Assembly (NCBI RefSeq): GCF_000315625.1
Contig: NW_005434623.1
Location: forward strand, 533,027 to 553,741
From: Guillardia theta CCMP2712
Lineage: Eukaryota > Cryptophyceae > Pyrenomonadales > Geminigeraceae
Direction of reading: 5' to 3'
Length of the DNA stretch: 20,715 bases
The notes below the pieces were generated by a model. It ran no database searches. It was not told where the DNA came from and was given only the letters and a program-made list of their open reading frames with translations. Every line of letters begins with the position of its first letter. Within the stretch, counting starts at the first letter, position 1. A program made the translations under genes and the position numbers. Below, one piece after another: positions 9,678-18,064 of the stretch.

Positions 9678-10799
9678 ATGGCTCGACTCCATCGGGAGCG
9701 CAGGTCTAGCTCTTTCTGCATCCTCCTCCTGCTCTGCATCTTTGCCGGGACGAGGTCGGCAGGCACCCCCAGCCATCAGCTGAAACGATCTCTTGACACC
9801 AACTCGTCGACTCCTCTTGAGCTCGCGGCGACTCCCCAGCTGAAAAAGAAGAGAGGAAGGGTAAGACTGAGTGTCTTCCTGCCTGCCGTCCTCACTTGAT
9901 CCTCAAGATTCCATCAAAGCTCGTGCCTCTGAAGGGTCTGCGAGGAACAAGTGAGAGCTCAAGTCCAGCTAGAGAAGAGCAGGTTGTCAGCTACATGCCC
10001 GTGCCCCACCATGACAGAAATGAGCAGGATGAAACCGAGACATTCAAGCAGATACTTGGGTGAGCATGATTGCTACCTGCTGTACGGTCACAAGAGTCGT
10101 CAGGATGGATTATGAAGACCATTTGAAGGAGCTGGTGGCTTGACGAGTGAAGTTTGTGATGCCGGTGACGGTCTTGTCAGTCAGCGAACTACTCGCTGGA
10201 GGAGCTGTCAGAGTTGTTGAGGAGAGACGAGTTCAAAGTGTGCGACTGTGAGAGTTTGAGTGCGTGTTGATGGTGTTGCAGTCGGAGCACAAGGGAGACT
10301 TGGATCAGGAGGAAGAGAGATCTGAATCGCCCGTCGCTGAGGTAGGGGGTGCGTCTTGTCCTCGGGGAGAGATGCTTACGTCTCATGCAGGAGATAGAGA
10401 GCACGGAATGGGAGAAGCAGCAGATGAGAACTGTTCAGCAATGTTTCGGTAAAACAACCCTCCTCCTCTTCCCACTCAGTCACAAGGAGATGATGGTTCC
10501 TAGTCCAAGAGGAGAATCGTCGGGGATCTTTCCCCATGCTCCTCCCCGAGAACGTTTGGCTATACGAGGTGCGTGCTCTCGCGGGGTTCCAGCTCTCAGT
10601 TATGGCCTCAAAGAGAGGGCAAGGCATCCCTCCTTCAGACCCTGACCCCGACTACCCCCGCAACAACAACTACACGGTACGTCCCAACACCTCGAGGAGG
10701 TCTGAAAGCTACGCAGGTGTTGCATCACTCCTTCTTCCATACTGTGATCGAGATCTGGTGCTCCTGCTCCTGCTCCTGCTCCTGCTGATCGAGATCTGG

Positions 10800-10868
<69 letters not shown>

Positions 10869-11908
10869 CCCTGCCCCTGCCCCTGCCCCTTCTCCTTCAA
10901 CTGCCCCTGCAACTGCACGTGCTCTTGCAACTGCAGCTGCAACTGCTCCTCCACCATGGCTGCTGTTGACGCCCTGACCAAGGGAGGACAACGTCGGGTG
11001 GATCAGGTTCACCCAGCGTGTCGGAGCGCCAGTCATGTACTGCTTCAGCTCTTCCAAGGTCGTACAGGTGCCTTGCTCCCACTCGCCGCGCGTCCGTGAC
11101 TCATGCTCCTATCTCCTCCTGTCTCCATCCACTCGGTACTCCCAGGGATTCTATCCTCACAACGAGACGAGGGCGCCCAAGGTCCCTCCCTCCGGTCCTG
11201 GCGGTGAGACTGACACCGTTAGAGCAGGTGCTCGAGAGGCTGTTGAAGCACAAGGGGTGGGTCCAGTCTCTTCGCGCTCCTCCTCTCACTTCTCTGTCGT
11301 CAGCACGAACATGCAGAAGACGCTCCAGGACCTCCTCCTCCCTGCAGCAAGTCTCGAGCCCTTGAGATCCCTGCCGCCATGACCCCTGGCACAGACCGGA
11401 GCATCGAGCTTGGCCGTTGGGTGGTGTATGAGAAGATGTTTGGCGAGCAGAAGTGCGTCGTCTTCAAGAACAAAGTACTCAAGGTCCTCTACATGTCACC
11501 TCCTCCTGCTCCCCTCCGCCCGCCGTCGAGCTGCTCCTCTCCGTTGCAGTTGCTGCTCTTGCTGCCCTTCTTCCCTTCCTGTGCAATTCTGTTCTTGACT
11601 GGCGTGACTAGTCTGTCCTCTTTCTCCTTGGAAACGGCTTCATCTTCCTCGGCTGGGGGCCCCGTGCCTTGTCCATCTCTCATGGCGACGAGATTCGCTT
11701 CCTCCACTCTCGTGAGCTCCTTTCCGTCTGTCCGGGCGTGACCGGTGATGTAGGTGCCGTCCGCACAGCAGCGCAGGAGTTTTCAGAGGACGACTTTGAG
11801 AAAGCCTCCTATGGTGGTCCACGTAAGGTAGAGGACAGTCAAGGTAAGGCGCTAGCGGCCGTCAAGCCCAGCGAAAAGACTGCAAAGGAGCAGATGAAGG
11901 GAGTTTAA
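9678..11908 (+). CDS. Signal-peptide protein of unknown family, about 12 small exons
   Basis: Exons: 9678-9860, 9908-10059, 10104-10134, 10181-10237, 10282-10341, 10391-10448, 10504-10676, about 10987-11067, 11146-11181, 11228-11260, 11304-11483 and 11612-11908. Phases are consistent and give about 446 residues. ATG 9678 starts a textbook signal peptide (basic MARLHRERR, then CILLLLCIFAG), so the protein enters the secretory pathway. The residue after the likely cleavage site is not phenylalanine, which argues against classic complex-plastid targeting. A hydrophilic acidic stretch follows (EELSELLRRDEFK, DLDQEEERSESPVAE), then a more structured C-terminal half (VGWIRFTQRVGAPVMYCF, ELGRWVVYEKMFGEQ, FLLGNGFIFLGWGPRALS). 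I recognise no family. Exon 7 has an alternative model: a 70-nt intron at 10569-10638, an exon 10639-10676, and the next acceptor at 10982. Introns 11182-11227 and 11261-11303 would use unusual GTCC donors. The stop at 11906-11908 is firm. Confidence 0.6.
10104..10134 (+). other. 31-nt microexon
   Basis: Without this exon the frame of exon 2 (ending FKQILG) cannot join exon 4 (SANYSLEELSEL): the phases disagree and a stop follows. Inserting it (MDYEDHLKEL plus one base) between introns of 44 nt and 46 nt restores the phase exactly. An alternative acceptor 9 nt upstream would add three residues in the same frame. Confidence 0.6.
10677..10986 (+). other. 310-nt intron carrying a GCTCCT hexanucleotide array
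   Basis: It begins with a strong GTACGT donor and ends at AG 10986 (or 10982). Its middle is a GCTCCT/CTCCTG array (10758-10866) that decays into CCCCTG and CAACTG units. A 19-nt word starting GATCGAGATCTGG occurs twice, at 10746 and 10787, so part of the array was duplicated together with its left flank. Confidence 0.6.
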
Positions 11909-11977
11909 AGCTTCTCCTTTACAACTCAACAAAATTTACAAGATCACATGGTACACTTCCTAGCTTCATTCCAATGT
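11909..11977. other. Short tail-to-tail intergenic spacer
   Basis: Only 69 bases separate the plus-strand stop (11906-11908) from the minus-strand stop (starting at 11978). The spacer is AT-richer than its surroundings (CAACAAAATTTACAAGATCA). The 3' untranslated regions of the two genes almost certainly overlap, giving a chance of antisense pairing. Confidence 0.6.
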
Positions 11978-13299
11978 TCAGGAGTTGTCAGAAGAGCAAC
12001 CTTCTGACTTGACAGGCTTCTCAAGCGCAGCTTGCCGTCTCTTGAGGATCGCCTTACGGCTTTGACAGTATCGCTCGTACACCTCAGGGTCGTACTGATA
12101 TCCATGGCGCCGAGCCGTTCGATTCCTGCAAGACAGAGCAGCGCAAGTCAGGACGAGAAAGAACGAGAGATAGACGGTAATTCTCACCTCAGCCCGTAGT
12201 CGAGCCCAGAGTTAGCTGGAGCAGGAGCCTTGTTGAAGGGTTTCAGACCCAGCCGCCGGAGCATCATGAAGAAAGCGCGCAGGCAGAATTTCTCAGGGTC
12301 GTCCTCGAACCACATTTTGACGTCCTCCCACCACCTGTCAACATCGTAGATTTCCATCTTTCTGATCCCAAGAGGGTTCTCTCGCTCCCCGGGCTCCTCT
12401 CCCGGCTCCGCTTTCACATCCGAACCAGCGAGCATGTCGAGCTTCAGGACTCCCTTCTTCTGCTCCTCCTCTAGGAAGTATCGGAAAGAGATGACCTGAT
12501 TAGCTTGCCCGACATGTGAGAACGACAATGATCTCGATCTGTGAGAAGCAGCTTCCTTCTGCCACTTGTTCCCTTGCTTCTCCCGTGCCCGTGCCATCTT
12601 CGTGTCGCCAGCAGCATCGTTCTTCTTGTCGTACCCGTTCACGTCAGTTCCCTGCAGAGGCGCTGAGGCGGGGATCTGGTGCTTGACATCAACCATGGTT
12701 GAGAAGTTGCATGCCTGGGAGCTCGGGGGCACTGGGAGTCCCATCGTACGTTGTTCACCTTGCTGAACGAAGTTGGTGTTGGGTAAGGAGGGGAATTTCG
12801 CCGAGGAGATGGATGCGTTGGATGGAGACAGCTGCACATTGTCTTGAGCGCGCTTCATCAATGCAGCAATGTTGGAGAGCAGGATCTGGTTCTGAACGAG
12901 GGCTTGCGCGGAATTCTTGGGGCTGCTCTGGTTGACGTTGAGGTTCGTAGCAAGGAGGCTAGAGCCATTGGACATGGGAACAAAAGGCAGTCCTAGACAG
13001 GTGGAGGAGCCTGTTGGGCTCAGCCCTACCGTCTTGTAATCTTTCAGCGCGTTCTGTCCTGAGTGAAGCGAAAAGTTATTGAGCTGAATCGTTGAACCGC
13101 CAGCGTTCATCAGGCCCGAGAGCTGGGGATGGATTGAGTTGGCACTGCTGCACCAACTGATGGGATTGTTTGCTTGCTGGGTCTGGTCCTGCTGCATTGG
13201 CCAGATGTTGGAGTGGTTCTGATTCAAGATCGGGGTCATGCTGATACCAGAGCGCCCAGATGCAAAAGTTCCGGTTGTTTGATGTGACTGCGACTGCAT
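11978..13299 (-). CDS. 419-residue Gln/Asn/Ser-rich protein with a conserved-looking C-terminal region
   Basis: Two exons on the minus strand: 13299-12188 and 12125-11978. They are separated by a 62-nt phase-2 intron (GTGAGA...CTTGCAG), which regenerates an Arg codon. Residues 1-230 are rich in Gln, Asn, Ser and Pro, low in charge and probably disordered, as in many transcription-associated proteins. Residues 231-260 are basic (KMARAREKQGNKWQK, SHRSRS). Residues 268-360 look folded, with many aromatics: VISFRYFLEEEQ, EIYDVDRWWEDVKMWFEDD and KFCLRAFFMMLRRLGLKPFN. The last exon continues with a basic helix (ERYCQSRKAILKRRQAALEK) and ends with an acidic tip. I recognise no named domain. A nuclear regulator is a guess from composition only. 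The ATG at 13299 is the first in frame of a long open exon. The gene ends 69 nt from its plus-strand neighbour. Confidence 0.75.
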
Positions 13300-14559
13300 G
13301 CTTCTTGCTGGAGATAGGTCGTCTCAGGAGGAGAAGAAGGACATTGCTTGCACTGATCCTCTTGCCCTCGCGCTCTCAACTTGTTTTCTCCTCCTCTTTC
13401 CTCTCGTCGCACCTCGAGCTCTTTTCCTCCGCTCCTTCCTCTTGCTTGGCGACCTCTCTCCCCTTCACGGCCCTGGACTCCGCCGCGTTAACCCACCACC
13501 CCTACCCCCTCATCTGAACATTTGCTGTAAGGTCCCGTGATATTCATGGGGGTCAGTCGGGGTGCTAACGGGGGTGGTGCAGAGTTCAAGGAGCGTGTTA
13601 CACCAACAGGGTAGGGCTGAAACAAGGCAGCGACCCCCTCACGACCAAATCTTCCTTTTAATTCAAAAGTTGGCGCAGGGTGACCAAGCAGAATAACCTG
13701 GATGTGACTTAAAGAGTTTTAATTAAGGCGAAATAAAGGTATATTTGAATGGATCTCGGTTGTTTTGTGCAGGGAATGGGGTTGATGACTGCCAACTTTA
13801 CCATTGTCAATGTACCCTTGTGACACGGATACCGCCTCCAATTTCGAGATTGCGACTTTCGTTGGGGTCTCTTGTCTTTCTAGGACCTCTTTATAACAGT
13901 ACTGGTACTGAATTCAAAGACATGCTAGGACCAAACCACATCTTTCAAACAGCTGCTAGAAAAGTCCCTAGGACCTGCAGGATATTTGTCTCACGTCCTC
14001 AGAGCCGTAAGGTACCAGAAAAAAACTTAAGTAAAGAATCGAAATATCTCTTTTCCTGAAAGTGAGAGTTTTGGAGGTCAGCCTCGGGCCTCGACTCCTT
14101 GAAGGTTGTTCACGGATCCCATTATCACACACCCTCCGGTCAAGCTGCAACGCTTGGAGACCAGTGCCGCGCCGGTCCAATATAAAAACTAAACCAGTGG
14201 AGTCAGCGGTGGTGAAAGGAATTGAAGTTACTCTGCAAATTTACTAGTGAGTTTCTGAGCTCTTGAGGCAAACGATTTGATAGGTCTGTCTCTAAGTAAA
14301 AGAGTGCAGGTCCATCTCCTGACCTTTCGTAAAGCACCGGGTAACTCTGTCACCAAGGACGACACGGGGCAGCACGAGAAAACGGATGGACTATTTTTTT
14401 AACTTAGCTTTTAAATTGTAGTTGGCGTCCCGGGGGGCGGCTCGGAGTACATGATTTTGAAGAGCTTCAATTTGATTTCAAAATTCCTCCTCAACTTCGA
14501 GATATTCGCAGATCATTCAAAGTTAAAACGGAACTGGGTTTCAATGGCCGTTCGGGCAC
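13300..14559. other. Gene-free region upstream of the 419-residue gene
   Basis: About 1.26 kb with no coding exon I can support. The part next to 13299 is pyrimidine-rich (TCCTCCTCTTTCC), as expected of a 5' leader or promoter of the minus-strand gene; a CCAG acceptor just upstream of its ATG would allow a leader intron. From 13550 onward the sequence is AT-richer and unique. It ends with TTTTTTTAACTTAGC near 14393, resembling the motif before the first GC-rich island. Confidence 0.45.
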
Positions 14560-15375
14560 TTTACGGACGGTTCCGGACGTCCGCCGTCAGCCGGCCCCCG
14601 GGGGCCGGGCACCGTGTGACTCTGCAGCCCGGCCGCCCGCCACTAGTCGGCGATCTCTACTCGACTACGTCGGACCGGGCCCGCCGGTGGCGGGACGGCG
14701 CCGTTCAACGGTTGCGGCCGGCCCGGGGCACTGACTCAGTGAACTTGCCTGACAACCGTTGAACGGTGGCAAGTGGCAAGCGCCGCCCTCAGTCACTGAG
14801 TGTCACGGCGGGGCGGCCCGCCGACCCGACCGCCGGTGAGCCTCGTCGGAGTGCCAGGAAAGGCTGAGAGCCTCCTCCGTCGGAGCCCGGCGGCCCGGCT
14901 CGCGGCTCGGCCCGGCGCCGTCTACTTTGCCTAGCCCGCCGGCCCCCCGGGCCCGGGGCCCGGCCGCTCAGCGGCCCGGGCCGCAGCGGGCCGGCGCAGT
15001 GCCAGTGTGACGGTGCCATCTGAGTGCGGCAGTGCGGGCCGGCGAGGCCTGGCGTGACTCTGTGACAGTCGGGTGATCCGGCGCCGCCCCCGGGCCCGCC
15101 GCCCGGGCCCCATGATAATCCGAATCCGACTAATCGCCGGGATTACGGTGCCGGGTGCGGCCGGGCGGCCGCGCACAGCGGCACTGTCACTGGCGGTCCC
15201 GGAGTCCGGCCGCTACGGTCCGAGGCGGAGGGCTGCCGGGCGGCCGGGCGGCCAGTGGCAGTGGGGGCGGCCCCCGGCCCCGGCCCCTCGGACTCGGTGG
15301 CCGGGCCGCGCTCACTACGGTGACTCGCCCGGCGCGGCAAGTACGGTCCGGTCCCGGAACCGGTCCCGGCGATCT
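14560..15375. repeat. GC-rich palindromic island, copy 2
   Basis: Very high GC with the same vocabulary as the first island: CCGGCCCGG, GGGCCCGGGGCCCGG, GGCCGGGCGGCCG and ACTGAGTG-like words. It includes a 13-mer identical to one in island 1 (14791-14803). Composition changes sharply at both edges. Frames are open on both strands only because stop codons are rare in GC-rich DNA; the predicted proteins are Pro/Arg/Gly/Ala mixtures with no domain. Confidence 0.6.
14701..14766. repeat. Perfect 14-bp inverted repeat
   Basis: CCGTTCAACGGTTG at 14701-14714 is the exact reverse complement of CAACCGTTGAACGG at 14753-14766, with a 38-base loop. Each arm also contains a near-palindrome (CCGTT-C-AACGG). 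Confidence 0.8.
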
Positions 15376-15457
15376 CACGGTTTGGCGGGAAAAACAGCCT
15401 CTAGGCTGGCACAGGTTTTCAAGTTTGACTTGAGGGTGTGTGGACCGGTGGTCACGA

Positions 15458-15505
15458 CTTGTACAAGGATGGTAGTGGTATCCTTGTACAAGGATGGTAG
15501 TGGTA
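15458..15505. repeat. 25-bp tandem duplication with a palindromic core
   Basis: The 23-nt sequence at 15458-15480 recurs exactly at 15483-15505 (period 25). Its core CTTGTACAAG is a palindrome and it ends GATGGTAGTGGTA. It sits at the right border of the second GC-rich island. Confidence 0.9.
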
Positions 15506-16496
15506 GAGGTAGGGGTACAAATTCGTACGGAGAGAGGTTGGAGGGGTACACTTGAGATTTTTGATTGCCTAATAGGGGGGTGGGGGTTCAAAAGTGGTAC
15601 CGAACTTGGTAAGGAATAAGAGGGGTGGTGGTGAAGTTGATTTTGATTATGCGGGTTGAGGTAGTGAAAGGAAGGGAAAGGGTGGGGTAAAATGAGGTCA
15701 TGTGGAGGGTACTATGTATGTGGGGTCGCTGAAGGAAGGTGGGTATCCCTGAATTCGAATTTGAATGCTGGTGGGGTGAAAGATTTGTAAACTCTGACAA
15801 ATATATATGGCAAAGTTTACAATTTTGCTTCCATCTGGTACAAATAAATATTGATATCAGAAAAATATCTATTTTTTATTGCTCCAAAAGCTAGAGTGGA
15901 AATAATTATCTCCATAAGGGGGGTAGGGGGTAGAGTCCTGACGGGTAGGCGGCAAATAGCGACTGTGTAGGGGGTAGGGGTGGCTGTATACAGTTGCAAA
16001 TGGCGCCATTCAGGTTGTTATGCACGAACAGGCGAGGGAAAGGGAGGGATGGGAAGGAAGGGGAGGAGAGATGGGGAAGGAGACGGAAGAGATGATGCGA
16101 GAAATTAGAACAGATTTGAGAGCCGCATTCTTCTTGATGAACGCTGTGCATTTCTTGTATCCTGCAGATATTCTCGCTCAGTTTCACTTGTAGCGCTCCT
16201 CTGTCTTTCTCAACGATGCCACTTTCCTGGTTTCAACCCCAATGTCAATCGATGACCTACATTCTCATTTCAGTCAAAAGCTCGACATTTTTATCTCAAA
16301 TATGTGCCTATTTCATTGTCTACCTTGTTCATCGCCCGTCCCATCATGTGCTACCCTTGCCCCTCAACCACAGTTCATTACGTAGAGCTCATGTTGCCAT
16401 GACTTATCTTGACAACAAGTGTAACAGGATCATGATCTGAGTAGAGCTTGCGGGATTGCTTGAGCCCAAGGACAAACTTGTAAGGGATACTCTGTG
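15506..16496. other. Gene-free region with G-rich tracts upstream of the pentapeptide gene
   Basis: No supported coding exon. G-run clusters occur at 15502-15515 (GGTAGAGGTAGGGGTAC), 15571-15588 and especially 15918-15985 (GGGGGGTAGGGGGTAG, TAGGGGGTAGGGG). A GGGAAGG purine tract lies at 16033-16085. The AT-rich patch at 15790-15870 separates them. The last few hundred bases should contain the promoter of the gene starting at 16497, but I see no clear core element. Confidence 0.45.
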
Positions 16497-17544
16497 ATGT
16501 CAAACAACGAAACAAGCTCGGTGAATGGGAGGGCTGATGTGTCCGAGCTGCAAGTGCACAGCCCGAGATCGAAGTTGGAGGTTGGAAGCGAAGTTGTTGG
16601 ACTTACCCCAACAAAGCCAGAAGGGAGGAGGAGGAGAGGAGGGAGAACCCCCAAGGCAGCGACAAACGAGCACCCTTTCCAGTTCTCGACGCCTGTGCAC
16701 ACGCAGGGGTTTGATTCTCCTGCTCATACGACAGTGGGCGAGCAGAAGAATCGTTACTTTGAGGAAGAGCCAACTGAGAATCCGACCAAGACGCCTTTCC
16801 CTTCTTCGGCATTGAAGTATGAGGATAACCAGGGGAAAGAAACCGTTGCCCATCCAGGTGACACGAAAAAAGCGGAGCCTCCATCATCCCCATCCGGCCC
16901 TGCTGTCAAGGCACGCTATCCCTCTGTTTGGATCAAAGTGCTTCTCCTCACGTCATTTGTTGTCATGCTTTTATTCTTTGTTGGCGGGATTGTGGGCGGA
17001 TCGACGCACTCGAGTAACTCAGAGGCAAATGCGACGTCAACGAATCGTATGTTCTCTTCAGGGCAATCAAGCTCAGGATACTTCAGTGCGGGCACGGTCA
17101 GTACAGGTGTTTTTACTTGCGGATCTTCAGTTAGCTTTGGAATCTTCTCCATTGGTGAGATAAATGATGTTTGTTGTCGACTGCTCGGTGACTCGTCGGC
17201 TCGCTAGGTCTTGTGTCCACGGGATTCGTCAGCTTTGGCTTCTTTTCCGCCGGTTTTATCTCATTTGGAGTCTTCTCGCTCGGCTTCATAACGGCGGGGC
17301 ATATTGTGCTTGGATTGTGGGCGTGGGGAACATACTCCTTCTACAGCAGGGGAGGTTACTCTTTCCGGGATGTCCAGTCCAGGGTAAGATTTGACGATTC
17401 TGCTTGCAATATCGTGCTGAGATGACTCTGCTGCTGTAGCAACGCACGCTGGATCCGATGGCATCGAGTGAAAAGCAAGATTTGTCTAATTGCAACATGC
17501 GCTCGACGGTGACAGAATCAGAATCCACTGTGGTGGAGCACTAA
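16497..17544 (+). CDS. Single-pass membrane protein with glycine-spaced pentapeptide repeats
   Basis: Exons: 16497-17154, 17208-17383 and 17440-17544. They are separated by introns of 53 nt (GTGAGA...CGCTAG, phase 1) and 56 nt (GTAAGA...CTGTAG, phase 0). The product is 312 residues and starts MSNNETSSVNGRADVSEL. Residues 1-144 are hydrophilic, Ser/Pro/Thr/Lys-rich and probably disordered. Residues 145-167 (WIKVLLLTSFVVMLLFF and on) form one clear membrane helix. Residues 185-260 are about 15 tandem pentads ending in glycine, such as MFSSG, YFSAG, VFTCG, IFSIG, FVSFG, FFSAG, VFSLG and LWAWG. Aromatic or aliphatic residues sit at position 1 or 2 and Ser or Thr at 3. The later pentads are strongly hydrophobic. 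A polar, acidic C-terminus ends STVVEH. Similar Gly-every-five repeats occur in some bacterial membrane proteins, but I cannot name this family. The repeats may form a membrane-associated solenoid or a packed hairpin (inference). Start: a GTG lies one codon upstream; the ATG is preferred. Confidence 0.85.
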
Positions 17545-17854
17545 CGAAGTTTGGCAGGAGGATAAAACACCAGCACCTGATTCTTCGGTTTGAGAAGCCT
17601 TATGGTCGCCTATGCGCTATCATGCCGTCACAAGCCTCCGAGTGTAAATAACCGTCCCGGGGCGCCGGCCCTGGCCGCGCCTCTGAGATGCTATCAAGCT
17701 CCGGCCCTCGTGATCTTTCAATAAGATCATCTACCGGCCGACAAGTCACTAAGTTGTGCTGATTAAGCTTCGAGAAGGGCGCTTTACTTCGATTGATCAA
17801 TCTCCAAACGATTCAATAATAAAGTGAAATAATTGCTAACAGATGTACCGTACG
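17545..17854. other. Downstream region of the pentapeptide gene
   Basis: About 310 bases with no open frame of interest. The first part is unique and mixed in composition. The last 60 bases are AT-rich (CAATAATAAAGTGAAATAATTG) and end abruptly at the third GC-rich island. I see no RNA gene. Confidence 0.4.
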
Positions 17855-18000
17855 GACTCGCCCGGCCATCCGATCATCCGTCATCCGATCATCCGCCCGG
17901 CCCGGCCGGCGGGCCCGCCGCGTCCCCGGGCCGGCCAGGGGCGCGGCCCGGCCGGCTCCGACTCAGTGTGCGGCGGCCAAAGCCGGAGTCCCGGCCCGGG
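17855..18000. repeat. GC-rich palindromic island, copy 3 (short)
   Basis: A ~145-bp block with the same words as the two larger islands (CCCGGCCCGGCCGGCGGGCC, GGGCCGGCC, GACTCAGTGTGCGGCGG). A small direct repeat, CCGATCATCCGTCATCCGATCATCCG, written here as two CCGATCATCCG copies at 17869-17894, opens it. It has sharp borders with AT-rich DNA on the left. Confidence 0.5.
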
Positions 18001-18064
18001 CAGCATTTTTAACTACGGTGATCTTGGAAAAAGCTGGCTCAGACGAAGATGAAAACAGACGATT

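Noticed and set aside
10536-11099. 187-codon plus-strand open frame across the GCTCCT array
   Set aside because: Only its first ~47 codons are coding. The strong GTACGT donor at 10677 and the Cys/Ser repeat mark the rest as intron.
11495-11611. Leu-rich membrane-helix-like reading in the gene starting at 9678
   Set aside because: It is the pyrimidine-rich body of an intron. The downstream 99-codon frame to the stop at 11906 lies in another frame and begins after the CTAG acceptor at 11611.
14789-15591. Overlapping open frames on both strands in the GC-rich island
   Set aside because: Expected from extreme GC content. The products are Pro/Arg/Gly/Ala mixtures without conserved motifs.
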